Shown: positions 35,513 to 46,419, counted from the first letter of the stretch. The stretch: 64,000 bases of DNA from Brachyhypopomus gauderio (GCF_052324685.1 NW_027506876.1:1-64000); one strand, 5' to 3'. The notes: generated by a model from the sequence alone, not told the origin. Numbers and translations: made by a program.

Positions 35513-35655
35513 CAAGAATATGACATTTGCTAGGATACCATAATCGGACACATAATTTTGTATGCTATAATACTAGAAATGGGAATAATCACCAACCTCT
35601 TGGAATGTTTTGTACAAATATGCGTGCCTTCAGGTGTTTGGCCAGATTTGTTGTG
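35513..35655 (-). pseudogene. hAT transposase BED finger, C-terminal half
   Basis: On the minus strand from about 35657, residues NTTNLAKHLKARI match the end of a BED zinc finger (usual pattern NTSNLxxHLxxxH), with the first histidine present and the second replaced. The frame ends shortly after at a stop near 35592. The rest of this stretch up to the nested MITE has no homology I recognise, so the catalytic domain is deleted or was never present in this copy. Confidence 0.7.
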
Positions 35656-35658
35656 TTA

Positions 35659-36137
35659 AGCTAGGTTTAAACTTTCGCGAGTGACCGTAGCGCGCGAGTC
35701 CGCACACCTTGTCCGCGTGCTTGAAAATGCTTGAAACAAATAGCTGTCTGACTGAACCATTCTCTTGTATTACGTTAACAAATACGAGCCTCTTGTAATT
35801 CCAGGACGAAACATGAGAGAACGTGAAGACGTTAAAATTGAGCGTTTTGAAAATAAACAACCATTAAATAATGTGATAAAAAAGCGAATAATTTCGAGTA
35901 TATGTATAAATATTTAACTAAAGTTTAACGTGCTGGGAAATATTGAAATGGACCTTGAAAGTGACGTACAAGTGCTTTAATTCCTGACTGTTCATTGCGC
36001 TGCGGCGCGCGCTAAGTTACAAAATTCTAGAGGTGCACGACCTCGCGAATTGACAGCGTGCGAGGCTACCGCGATTACATCATTTTCACCGCGCGGACCC
36101 TCGCGCTGCTCGCGGCGCGTCAAGTATAAACCAGACT
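35659..36137. mobile_element. PIF/Harbinger-like MITE inside the hAT BED finger
   Basis: 479-bp insertion flanked by the 3-bp duplication TTA (35656-35658 and 36138-36140), the TWA target typical of PIF/Harbinger. Termini AGCTAGGTTTAAACTTTCGC and, from the right, AGTCTGGTTTATACTTGACG are imperfect inverted repeats that continue into CpG-rich subterminal sequence. Dropping one TTA restores a continuous BED-finger reading frame across the site, which fixes the boundaries. No transposase coding capacity. Confidence 0.82.
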
Positions 36138-36294
36138 TTAGCGCCCTTCGTTGAAATGTTCCGAAAGCACCGCCTGCAAACTGGCTTGTTCATGTCCTTC
36201 GGTTTTCCATCTGTATCTGCTTCGGATCCAAAGTATTTCCACACAGCACTTCTGCTGCGAGCTGCGAACACACTGTGTTTGCTTTAGCTGCCAT
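36138..36294 (-). pseudogene. hAT transposase BED zinc finger, N-terminal half
   Basis: The minus-strand frame from 36271 reads SAVWKYFG, then VCRRC and STKGA. These are the aromatic WKYFG start, the Cys-x2-Cys pair and the KGA turn of a BED-type zinc finger, the DNA-binding domain at the N terminus of many hAT transposases. A possible earlier start at 36294 (MAAKANTV) lies in another frame, suggesting a small frameshift. The finger is cut after KGA by the Harbinger-like MITE and continues beyond it. Confidence 0.78.
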
Positions 36295-36765
36295 TTCAGC
36301 ATTACCAACTGTTCTGTGCATTACGGCACCTTGGGTGGGTCAAACGAAAGCGCATTTTATGTAAAAAGAATCGATTGGCTCCTTTGGTTGGTACAGCTTT
36401 AAAGCACCGTTTGCAGACCGGTTTTGATGTGTCCACGGGGTTGCCATGACTGTCTGAAATGTATGCAAATAATTCCATATTTCGCTTAGTGCGTGTAGTT
36501 TTTCAACAAGCTGAGGACGGTCCGCAATATTGCTTGTATTATCAGCCATCGTACACCGGTTCTTCTTATTCTGCAGAGAGGAGGCAAGCGCTGCACTGCT
36601 GTACGCGCACACTGCCCCCGTGTGGCACTCTTTGGAAATACTGCTCTTTAAAAAAAAAACGCACTTAGTCCTATAGCACCGATACTAAGCAAACTGGGTA
36701 TAGTACCGTTTTTAATGATGAAGTATCGCGATACTACTCTAGTATCGGTATACCGTGCAACACTA
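36295..36765 (-). other. hAT 5' non-coding segment
   Basis: Sequence between the BED-finger start and the right terminal repeat; it should hold the promoter and 5' leader of the transposase. Frames of 69-90 codons on both strands show no recognisable domain. Subterminal GATAC/GTATC motifs crowd the last 110 bp. Confidence 0.5.
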
Positions 36766-36808
36766 CCTCACACGCGAAAGGTCCCTGTTTCGATACCAGG
36801 CAGAAACA
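36766..36808 (+). pseudogene. tRNA-Val(CAC), 3' part split by hAT
   Basis: Positions 31-73 of the interrupted gene; the first 8 bases repeat positions 31-38 as target-site duplication. T53 (T53-C61 mismatch) weakens the B box. Tail CTTCTTG. Confidence 0.93.
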
Positions 36809-37245
36809 TGCTTCTTGATAGAATGACAAACACCACTGCTGTTTAGTGGTTTGTTGCCAGTGTAAAGGCTATCAGGGAGCTCTTCCCTTTAGATCCTCAA
36901 AGTAAGCTGTCAGTCTCATGTAATAGATACAGGAATGTTCTAAATCGCCATGTACCTTGATAGCAGTACTAATGCAGCCGGTTCAATCAAAATGAAACTC
37001 AGTGAAAACTTACCTGGTGCTTTGTCATGTTGTCTCCCAACGTAGAAAACTCATGCTACTCGGTAGATTTGTAGACGTTTGTGTTATAAAGGTATCGAAT
37101 GATGTCAACATTTGGTGTTTGGATGTGAATGTTTTGTCTTAAAGCAGAGTAGACCTACTGCTTAGCCATTGTCGACATGATGACTTCCATGTTCTGATTG
37201 TATGAGGAAATGCCCACGAGAGATGTGCCCATTTAGACATGCAAG

Positions 37246-37318
37246 GTTTCTGTAGTGTAGTGGTCATCACGTTCGCCTTACACGCGACAGGTCCCTGGTT
37301 CGATACCATGCAGAAACA
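37246..37318 (+). tRNA. tRNA-Val(TAC), C43/T64 variant
   Basis: T27-C43 and C50-T64 mismatches; T5 tail. Confidence 0.82.
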
Positions 37319-37757
37319 TGCTTTTTGATAGAATGGCAAACACACCACTGCTGTTTAGTGGTTTGTTGCCAGTGTAAAGGCTATCAGGGAGCTCTTCCCT
37401 TTAGGTCCTCAAAGTAAGCTGTCAGTCTCATGTGATAGATACAGGAATGTTCTAAATCGCCATGTACCTTGATAGCAGTACTAATGCAGCCGGTTCAATC
37501 AAAATGAAACTCAGTGGAAACTTACCTGGTGCTTTGTCATGTTGTCTCCCAACGTAGAAAACTCATGCTACTCGGTTGATTTGTAGACGTTTGTGTTATA
37601 AAGGGATCGAATTATGTCAACATTTGGGGTTTGGATGTGAATGTTTTGTCTTAAAGCAGAGTAGACCTACTGCTTAGCCATTGTTGACATGATGACTTCC
37701 ATGCTCTGATGGTATGAGGAAATGCCCACGAGAGATGTGCCCATTCAGACATGCAAG

Positions 37758-37814
37758 GTTTCTGTAGTGTAGTGGTCATCACGTTCGCCTCACACGCGAT
37801 ACCAGGCAGAAACA
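37758..37814 (+). pseudogene. tRNA-Val(CAC) with 16-bp internal deletion
   Basis: Only 57 bp: acceptor, D arm and anticodon loop remain, but 16 bases from the end of the anticodon stem to the T loop are gone, between two CGA triplets. B box destroyed, so no normal transcription is expected. Confidence 0.92.
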
Positions 37815-38251
37815 TGCTTCTTGATAGAATGACAAACACCACTGCTGTTTAGTGGTTTGTTGCCAGTGTAAAGGCTATCAGGGAGCTCTTCCCTTTAGAT
37901 CCTCAAAGTAAGCTGTCAGTCTCATGTGATAGATACAGGAATGTTCTAAATCGCCATGTACCTTGATAGCAGTACTAATGCAGCCGGTTCAATCAAAATG
38001 AAACTCAGTGGAAACTTACCTGGTGCTTTGTCATGTTGTCTCCCAACGTAGAAAACTCATGCTACTCGGTAGATTTGTAGACGTTTGTGTTATAAAGGGA
38101 TCGAATTATGTCAACATTTGGGGTTTGGATGTGAATGTTTTGTCTTAAAGCAGAGTAGACCTACTGCTTAGCCATTGTTGACATGATGACTTCCATGCTC
38201 TGATGGTATGAGGAAATGCCCACGAGAGATGTGCCCATTTAGACATGCAAG

Positions 38252-38324
38252 GTTTCTGTAGTGTAGTGGTCATCACGTTCGCCTTACACGCGACAGGTCC
38301 CTGGTTCGATACCATGCAGAAACA
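38252..38324 (+). tRNA. tRNA-Val(TAC), C43/T64 variant
   Basis: As 37246, 1006 bp downstream; T5 tail. Confidence 0.82.
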
Positions 38325-38763
38325 TGCTTTTTGATAGAATGGCAAACACACCACTGCTGTTTAGTGGTTTGTTGCCAGTGTAAAGGCTATCAGGGAGCTC
38401 TTCCCTTTAGGTCCTCAAAGTAAGCTGTCAGTCTCATGTGATAGATACAGGAATGTTCTAAATCGCCATGTACCTTGATAGCAGTACTAATGCAGCCGGT
38501 TCAATCAAAATGAAACTCAGTGGAAACTTACCTGGTGCTTTGTCATGTTGTCTCCCAACGTAGAAAACTCATGCTACTCGGTTGATTTGTAGACGTTTGT
38601 GTTATAAAGGGATCGAATTATGTCAACATTTGGTGTTTGGATGTGAATGTTTTGTCTTAAAGCAGAGTAGACCTACTGCTTAGCCATTGTTGACATGATG
38701 ACTTCCATGCTCTGATGGTATGAGGAAATGCCCACGAGAGATGTGCCCATTCAGACATGCAAG

Positions 38764-38820
38764 GTTTCTGTAGTGTAGTGGTCATCACGTTCGCCTCACA
38801 CGCGATACCAGGCAGAAACA
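38764..38820 (+). pseudogene. tRNA-Val(CAC) with 16-bp internal deletion
   Basis: Identical deletion to 37758, so both descend from one event by tandem duplication. Confidence 0.92.
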
Positions 38821-39257
38821 TGCTTCTTGATAGAATGACAAACACCACTGCTGTTTAGTGGTTTGTTGCCAGTGTAAAGGCTATCAGGGAGCTCTTCCCT
38901 TTAGATCCTCAAAGTAAGCTGTCAGTCTCATGTGATAGATACAGGAATGTTCTAAATCGCCATGTACCTTGATAGCAGTACTAATGCAGCCGGTTCAATC
39001 AAAATGAAACTCAGTGGAAACTTACCTGGTGCTTTGTCATGTTGTCTCCCAACGTAGAAAACTCATGCTACTCGGTAGATTTGTAGACGTTTGTGTTATA
39101 AAGGTATCGAATGATGTCAACATTTGGTGTTTGGATGTGAATGTTTTGTCTTAAAGCAGAGTAGACCTACTGCTTAGCCATTGTCGACATGATGACTTCC
39201 ATGCTCTGATTGTATGAGGAAATGCCCACGAGAGATGTGCCCATTCAATCAAGCAAG

Positions 39258-39330
39258 GTTTCTGTAGTCTAGTGGTCATCACGTTCGCCTTACATGCGAA
39301 AGGTCCCTGGTTTGATACCAGGCAAAAACA
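39258..39330 (+). tRNA. tRNA-Val(TAC), C12/T38/T56/A68 variant
   Basis: D-stem and acceptor mismatches, B-box T56; T5 tail; flank CATTCAATCAAGC. Confidence 0.73.
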
Positions 39331-39769
39331 TGCTTTTTGATAGAATGGCAAACACACCACTGCTGTTTAGTGGTTTGTTGCCAGTGTAAAGGCCATCAGG
39401 GAGCTCTTCCCTTTAGATCCTCAAAGTAAGCTGTCAGTCTCATGTGATAGATACAGGAATGTTCTAAATCGCCATGTACCTTGATAGCAGTACTAATGCA
39501 GCCGGTTCAATCAAAATGAAACTCAGTGGAAACTTACCTGGTGCTTTGTCATGTTGTCTCCCAACGTAGAAAACTCATGCTACTCGGTTGATTTGTAGAC
39601 GTTTGTGTTATAAAGGGATCGAATGATGTCAACATTTGGGGTTTGGATGTGAATGTTTTGTCTTAAAGCAGAGTAGACCTACTGCTTAGCCATTGTTGAC
39701 ATGATGACTTCCATGCTCTGATTGTATGAGGAAATGCCCACGAGAGATGTGCCCATTCAGACAAGCAAG

Positions 39770-39842
39770 GTTTCTGTAGTGTAGTGGTCATCACGTTCGC
39801 CTTACACGCGAAAGGTCCCTGGTTCGATACCAGGCAGAAACA
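39770..39842 (+). tRNA. tRNA-Val(TAC), intact
   Basis: All stems pair. Tail CTTCTTG. Confidence 0.95.
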
Positions 39843-40281
39843 TGCTTCTTGATAGAATGGCAAACACACCACTGCTGTTTAGTGGTTTGTTGCCAGTGTA
39901 AAGGCTATCAGGGAGCTCTTCCCTTTAGATCCTCAAAGTAAGCTGTCAGTCTCATGTGATAGATACAGGAATGTTCTAAATCGCCATGTACCTTGATAGC
40001 AGTACTAATGCAGCCGGTTCAATCAAAATGAAACTCAGTGGAAACTTACCTGGTGCTTTGTCATGTTGTCTCCCAACGTAGAAAACTCATGCTACTCGGT
40101 TGATTTGTAGACGTTTGTGTTATAAAGGGATCGAATGATGTCAACATTTGGGGTTTGGATGTGAATGTTTTGTCTTAAAGCAGAGTAGACCTACTGCTTA
40201 GCCATTGTTGACATGATGACTTCCATGCTCTGATTGTATGAGGAAATGCCCACGAGAGATGTGCCCATTCAGACATGCAAG

Positions 40282-40354
40282 GTTTCTGTAGTGTAGTGGT
40301 CATCACGTTCACCTCACACGCGAAAGGTCCCTGTTTCGATACCAGGCAGAAACA
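40282..40354 (+). tRNA. tRNA-Val(CAC), A30/T53 variant
   Basis: A30-C40 mismatch in the anticodon stem and T53-C61 in the T stem; B box GTTTCGATACC. Twin at 41816. Confidence 0.8.
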
Positions 40355-40791
40355 TGCTTCTTGATAGAATGACAAACACCACTGCTGTTTAGTGGTTTGT
40401 TGCCAGTGTAAAGGCAATCAGGGAGCTCTTCCCTTTAGATCCTCAAAGTAAGCTGTCAGTCTCATGTGATAGATACAGGAATGTTCTAAATCGCCATGTA
40501 CCTTGATAGCAGTACTAATGCAGCCGGTTCAATCAAAATGAAACTCAGTGGAAACTTACCTGGTGCTTTGTCATGTTGTCTCCCAACGTAGAAAACTCAT
40601 GCTACTCGGTTGATTTGTAGACGTTTGTGTTATAAAGGGATCGAATGATGTCAACATTTGGTGTTTGGATGTGAATGTTTTGTCTTAAAGCAGAGTAGAC
40701 CTACTGCTTAGCCATTGTCGACATGATGACTTCCATGCTCTGATTGTATGAGGAAATGCCCACGAGAGATGTGCCCATTCAGACAAGCAAG

Positions 40792-40864
40792 GTTTCTGTA
40801 GTGTAGTGGTCATCACGTTCGCCTCACACGCGAAAGGTCCCTGGTTCGATACCAGGCAGAAACA
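40792..40864 (+). tRNA. tRNA-Val(CAC), intact
   Basis: All stems pair, but the 5' flank GACAAGCAAG is the one usual for TAC genes in this block, suggesting recombination near the anticodon. Twin at 42326. Confidence 0.95.
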
Positions 40865-41303
40865 TGCTTCTTGATAGAATGGCAAACACACCACTGCTGT
40901 TTAGTGGTTTGTTGCCAGTGTAAAGGCCATCAGGGAGCTCTTCCCTTTAGATCCTCAAAGTAAGCTGTCAGTCTCATGTGATAGATACAGGAATGTTCTA
41001 AATCGCCATGTACCTTGATAGCAGTACTAATGCAGCCGGTTCAATCAAAATGAAACTCAGTGGAAACTTACCTGGTGCTTTGTCATGTTGTCTCCCAACG
41101 TAGAAAACTCATGCTACTCGGTTGATTTGTAGACGTTTGTGTTATAAAGGGATCGAATGATGTCAACATTTGGGGTTTGGATGTGAATGTTTTGTCTTAA
41201 AGCAGAGTAGACCTACTGCTTAGCCATTGTTGACATGATGACTTCCATGCTCTGATTGTATGAGGAAATGCCCACGAGAGATGTGCCCATTCAGACAAGC
41301 AAG

Positions 41304-41376
41304 GTTTCTGTAGTGTAGTGGTCATCACGTTCGCCTTACACGCGAAAGGTCCCTGGTTCGATACCAGGCAGAAACA
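41304..41376 (+). tRNA. tRNA-Val(TAC), intact
   Basis: All stems pair; tail CTTCTCG, shared only with 42838. Confidence 0.95.
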
Positions 41377-41815
41377 TGCTTCTCGATAGAATGGCAAACA
41401 CACCACTGCTGTTTAGTGGTTTGTTGCCAGTGTAAAGGCTATCAGGGAGCTCTTCCCTTTAGATCCTCAAAGTAAGCTGTCAGTCTCATGTGATAGATAC
41501 AGGAATGTTCTAAATCGCCATGTACCTTGATAGCAGTACTAATGCAGCCGGTTCAATCAAAATGAAACTCAGTGGAAACTTACCTGGTGCTTTGTCATGT
41601 TGTCTCCCAACGTAGAAAACTCATGCTACTCGGTTGATTTGTAGACGTTTGTGTTATAAAGGGATCGAATGATGTCAACATTTGGGGTTTGGATGTGAAT
41701 GTTTTGTCTTAAAGCAGAGTAGACCTACTGCTTAGCCATTGTTGACATGATGACTTCCATGCTCTGATTGTATGAGGAAATGCCCACGAGAGATGTGCCC
41801 ATTCAGACATGCAAG

Positions 41816-41888
41816 GTTTCTGTAGTGTAGTGGTCATCACGTTCACCTCACACGCGAAAGGTCCCTGTTTCGATACCAGGCAGAAACA
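41816..41888 (+). tRNA. tRNA-Val(CAC), A30/T53 variant
   Basis: Second trimer copy of 40282. Confidence 0.8.
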
Positions 41889-42325
41889 TGCTTCTTGATA
41901 GAATGACAAACACCACTGCTGTTTAGTGGTTTGTTGCCAGTGTAAAGGCAATCAGGGAGCTCTTCCCTTTAGATCCTCAAAGTAAGCTGTCAGTCTCATG
42001 TGATAGATACAGGAATGTTCTAAATCGCCATGTACCTTGATAGCAGTACTAATGCAGCCGGTTCAATCAAAATGAAACTCAGTGGAAACTTACCTGGTGC
42101 TTTGTCATGTTGTCTCCCAACGTAGAAAACTCATGCTACTCGGTTGATTTGTAGACGTTTGTGTTATAAAGGGATCGAATGATGTCAACATTTGGTGTTT
42201 GGATGTGAATGTTTTGTCTTAAAGCAGAGTAGACCTACTGCTTAGCCATTGTCGACATGATGACTTCCATGCTCTGATTGTATGAGGAAATGCCCACGAG
42301 AGATGTGCCCATTCAGACAAGCAAG

Positions 42326-42398
42326 GTTTCTGTAGTGTAGTGGTCATCACGTTCGCCTCACACGCGAAAGGTCCCTGGTTCGATACCAGGCAGAAACA
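42326..42398 (+). tRNA. tRNA-Val(CAC), intact
   Basis: Second trimer copy of 40792, with the same GACAAGC flank. Confidence 0.95.
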
Positions 42399-42837
42399 TG
42401 CTTCTTGATAGAATGGCAAACACACCACTGCTGTTTAGTGGTTTGTTGCCAGTGTAAAGGCCATCAGGGAGCTCTTCCCTTTAGATCCTCAAAGTAAGCT
42501 GTCAGTCTCATGTGATAGATACAGGAATGTTCTAAATCGCCATGTACCTTGATAGCAGTACTAATGCAGCCGGTTCAATCAAAATGAAACTCAGTGGAAA
42601 CTTACCTGGTGCTTTGTCATGTTGTCTCCCAACGTAGAAAACTCATGCTACTCGGTTGATTTGTAGACGTTTGTGTTATAAAGGGATCGAATGATGTCAA
42701 CATTTGGGGTTTGGATGTGAATGTTTTGTCTTAAAGCAGAGTAGACCTACTGCTTAGCCATTGTTGACATGATGACTTCCATGCTCTGATTGTATGAGGA
42801 AATGCCCACGAGAGATGTGCCCATTCAGACAAGCAAG

Positions 42838-42910
42838 GTTTCTGTAGTGTAGTGGTCATCACGTTCGCCTTACACGCGAAAGGTCCCTGGTTCGATACCA
42901 GGCAGAAACA
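42838..42910 (+). tRNA. tRNA-Val(TAC), intact
   Basis: Second trimer copy of 41304; tail CTTCTCG. Confidence 0.95.
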
Positions 42911-43349
42911 TGCTTCTCGATAGAATGGCAAACACACCACTGCTGTTTAGTGGTTTGTTGCCAGTGTAAAGGCTATCAGGGAGCTCTTCCCTTTAGATCC
43001 TCAAAGTAAGCTGTCAGTCTCATGTGATAGATACAGGAATGTTCTAAATCGCCATGTACCTTGATAGCAGTACTAATGCAGCCGGTTCAATCAAAATGAA
43101 ACTCAGTGGAAACTTACCTGGTGCTTTGTCATATTGTCTCCCAACGTAGAAAACTCATGCTACTCGGTTGATTTGTAGACGTTTGTGTTATAAAGGGATC
43201 GAATGATGTCAACATTTGGGGTTTGGATGTGAATGTTTTGTCTTAAAGCAGAGTAGACCTACTGCTTAGCCATTGTTGACATGATGACTTCCATGCTCTG
43301 ATTGTATGAGGAAATGCCCACGAGAGATGTGCCCATTCAGACATGCAAG

Positions 43350-43422
43350 GTTTCTGTAGTGTAGTGGTCATCACGTTCGCCTCACACGCGAAAGGTCCCT
43401 GTTTCGATACCAGGCAGAAACA
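43350..43422 (+). tRNA. tRNA-Val(CAC), T53 variant
   Basis: T53-C61 mismatch at the top of the T stem and altered B box; otherwise intact. Confidence 0.84.
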
Positions 43423-43859
43423 TGCTTCTTGATAGAATGACAAACACCACTGCTGTTTAGTGGTTTGTTGCCAGTGTAAAGGCTATCAGGGAGCTCTTCC
43501 CTTTAGATCCTCAAAGTAAGCTGTCAGTCTCATGTGATAGATACAGGAATGTTCTAAATCGCCATGTACCTTGATAGCAGTACTAATGCAGCCGGTTCAA
43601 TCAAAATGAAACTCAGTGGAAACTTACCTGGTGCTTTGTCATGTTGTCTCCCAACGTAGAAAACTCATGCTACTCGGTTGATTTGTAGACGTTTGTGTTA
43701 TAAAGGGATCGAATGATGTCAACATTTGGTGTTTGGATGTGAATGTTTTGTCTTAAAGCAGAGTAGACCTACTGCTTAGCCATTGTCGACATGATGACTT
43801 CCATGCTCTGATTGTATGAGGAAATGCCCACGAGAGATGTGCCCATTCAGACAAGCAAG

Positions 43860-43932
43860 GTTTCTGTAGTGTAGTGGTCATCACGTTCGCCTTACACGCG
43901 AAAGGTCCCTGGTTCGATACCAGGCAGAAACA
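43860..43932 (+). tRNA. tRNA-Val(TAC), intact
   Basis: All stems pair. Tail CTTCTTG. Confidence 0.95.
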
Positions 43933-44371
43933 TGCTTCTTGATAGAATGGCAAACACACCACTGCTGTTTAGTGGTTTGTTGCCAGTGTAAAGGCTATCA
44001 GGGAGCTCTTCCCTTTAGATCCTCAAAGTAAGCTGTCAGTCTCATGTGATAGATACAGGAATGTTCTAAATCGCCATGTACCTTGATAGCAGTACTAATG
44101 CAGCCGGTTCAATCAAAATGAAACTCAGTGGAAACTTACCTGGTGCTTTGTCATGTTGTCTCCCAACGTAGAAAACTCATGTTACTCGGTTGATTTGTAG
44201 ACGTTTGTGTTATAAAGGGATCGAATGATGTCAACATTTGGGGTTTGGATGTGAATGTTTTGTCTTAAAGCAGAGTAGACCTACTGCTTAGCCATTGTTG
44301 ACATGATGACTTCCATGCTCTGATTGTATGAGGAAATGCCCACGAGAGATGTGCCAATTCAGACCTGCAAG

Positions 44372-44444
44372 GTTTCTGTAGTGTAGTGGTCATCACGTTC
44401 GCCTCACACGCGAAAGGTCCCTGTTTCGATACCAGGCAGAAACA
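44372..44444 (+). tRNA. tRNA-Val(CAC), T53 variant
   Basis: T53-C61 mismatch; private flank GCCAATTCAGACCTG. Confidence 0.84.
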
Positions 44445-44883
44445 TGCTTCTTGATAGAATGGCAAACACACCACTGCTGTTTAGTGGTTTGTTGCCAGTG
44501 TAAAGGCCATCAGGGAGCTCTTCCCTTTAGATCCTCAAAGTAAGCTGTCAGTCTCATGTGATAGATACAGGAATGTTCTAAATCGCCATGTACCTTGATA
44601 GCAGTACTAATGCAGCCGGTTCAATCAAAATGAAACTCAGTGGAAACTTACCTGGTGCTTTGTCATGTTGTCTCCCAACGTAGAAAACTCATGCTACTCG
44701 GTTGATTTGTAGACGTTTGTGTTATAAAGGGATCGAATGATGTCAACATTTGGGGTTTGGATGTGAATGTTTTGTCTTAAAGCAGAGTAGACCTACTGCT
44801 TAGCCATTGTTGACATGATGACTTCCATGCTCTGATTGTATGAGGAAATGCCCACGAGAGATGTGCCCATTCAGACATGCAAG

Positions 44884-44956
44884 GTTTCTGTAGTGTAGTG
44901 GTCATCACGTTCGCCTCACACGCGAAAGGTCCCTGTTTCGATACCAGGCAGAAACA
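44884..44956 (+). tRNA. tRNA-Val(CAC), T53 variant
   Basis: T53-C61 mismatch. Tail CTTCTTG. Confidence 0.84.
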
Positions 44957-45395
44957 TGCTTCTTGATAGAATGGCAAACACACCACTGCTGTTTAGTGGT
45001 TTGTTGCCAGTGTAAAGGCTATCAGGGAGCTCTTCCCTTTAGATCCTCAAAGTAAGCTGTCAGTCTCATGTGATAGATACAGGAATGTTCTAAATCGCCA
45101 TGTACCTTGATAGCAGTACTAATGCAGCCGGTTCAATCAAAATGAAACTCAGTGGAAACTTAACTGGTGCTTTGTCATGTTGTCTCCCAACGTAGAAAAC
45201 TCATGCTACTCGGTTGATTTGTAGACGTTTGTGTTATAAAGGGATCGAATGATGTCAACATTTGGTGTTTGGATGTGAATGTTTTGTCTTAAAGCAGAGT
45301 AGACCTACTGCTTAGCCATTGTTGACATGATGACTTCCATGCTCTGATTGTATGAGGAAATGCCCACGAGAGATGTGCCCATTCAGACATGCAAG

Positions 45396-45468
45396 GTTTC
45401 TGTAGTGTAGTGGTCATCACGTTCGCCTCACACGCGAAAGGTCCCTGTTTCGATACCAGGCAGAAACA
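45396..45468 (+). tRNA. tRNA-Val(CAC), T53 variant
   Basis: Third consecutive T53 copy. Confidence 0.84.
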
Positions 45469-45907
45469 TGCTTCTTGATAGAATGGCAAACACACCACTG
45501 CTGTTTAGTGGTTTGTTGCCAGTGTAAAGGCTATCAGGGAGCTCTTCCCTTTAGATCCTCAAAGTAAGCTGTCAGTCTCATGTGATAGATACAGGAATGT
45601 TCTAAATCGCCATGTACCTTGATAGCAGTACTAATGCAGCCGGTTCAATCAAAATGAAACTCAGTGGAAACTTACCTGGTGCTTTGTCATGTTGTCTCCC
45701 AACGTAGAAAACTCATGCTACTCGGTTGATTTGTAGACGTTTGTGTTATAAAGGGATCGAATGATGTCAACATTTGGTGTTTGGATGTGAATGTTTTGTC
45801 TTAAAGCAGAGTAGACCTACTGCTTAGCCATTGTCGACATGATGACTTCCATGCTCTGATTGTATGAGGAAATGCCCACGAGAGATGTGCCCATTCAGAC
45901 AAGCAAG

Positions 45908-45980
45908 GTTTCTGTAGTGTAGTGGTCATCACGTTCGCCTTACATGCGAAAGGTCCCTGGTTCGATACCAGGCAGAAACA
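45908..45980 (+). tRNA. tRNA-Val(TAC), T38 variant
   Basis: Only C38 to T in the anticodon loop; stems and B box intact. Carries one marker of the C12/T38/T56 class without the others. Confidence 0.93.
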
Positions 45981-46419
45981 TGCTTCTTGATAGAATGGCA
46001 AACACACCACTGCTGTTTAGTGGTTTGTTGCCAGTGTAAAGGCTATCAGGGAGCTCTTCCCTTTAGATCCTCAAAGTAAGCTGTCAGTCTCATGTGATAG
46101 ATACAGGAATGTTCTAAATCGCCATGTACCTTGATAGCAGTACTAATGCAGCCGGTTCAATCAAAATGAAACTCAGTGGAAACTTACCTGGTGCTTTGTC
46201 ATGTTGTCTCCCAACGTAGAAAACTCATGCTACTCGGTAGATTTGTAGACGTTTGTGTTATAAAGGTATCGAATGATGTCAACATTTGGTGTTTGGATGT
46301 GAATGTTTTGTCTTAAAGCAGAGTAGACCTACTGCTTAGCCATTGTCGACATGATGACTTCCATGCTCTGATTGTATGAGGAAATGCCCACGAGAGATGT
46401 GCCCATTCAGTCAAGCAAG

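Larger units (their letters stand above)
34284..36765 (-). mobile_element. hAT DNA transposon inserted in a tRNA-Val gene
   Basis: 2482-bp element flanked by a perfect 8-bp target-site duplication CCTCACAC (34276-34283 and 36766-36773). Its ends are imperfect inverted repeats: TAGTGTTGTCACGATAC on the left and TAGTGTTGCACGGTATAC read inward from the right, with GATAC-rich subterminal sequence. TAGTGTTG ends and an 8-bp TSD are typical of hAT elements. Coding sense is minus: a BED zinc-finger remnant lies toward the right end and an AATAAA toward the left. Most of the transposase is gone, and three further elements are nested inside. The TSD covers tRNA positions 31-38, so the insertion splits the anticodon loop. 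Confidence 0.92.
37139..39150. repeat. Dimeric higher-order repeat, two copies of 1006 bp
   Basis: A TAC C43/T64 unit (512 bp) followed by a unit whose tRNA lost 16 bp (494 bp) is present twice in a row. The shared identical deletion shows that the pair was duplicated after the deletion. The two dimers also share the spacer markers AATTATGTC and CTGATGGTATG in part. Confidence 0.85.
40175..43242. repeat. Trimeric higher-order repeat, two copies of 1534 bp
   Basis: Three units (CAC with A30/T53; intact CAC; intact TAC with tail CTTCTCG) occur twice in the same order at tRNA starts 40282/40792/41304 and 41816/42326/42838. Private markers such as TTCACC and CTTCTCG are shared, which shows a recent tandem duplication. 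Confidence 0.88.

Noticed and set aside
36340-36612. 90-codon minus-strand and overlapping + strand frames in the outer hAT
   Set aside because: They lie in the 5' non-coding region upstream of the BED finger; neither has a recognisable domain or supporting context.
34284-36765. Retroelement or LTR insertion
   Set aside because: Short inverted termini, an 8-bp TSD and a BED finger identify a hAT DNA transposon; no LTR or reverse-transcriptase sequence is visible.
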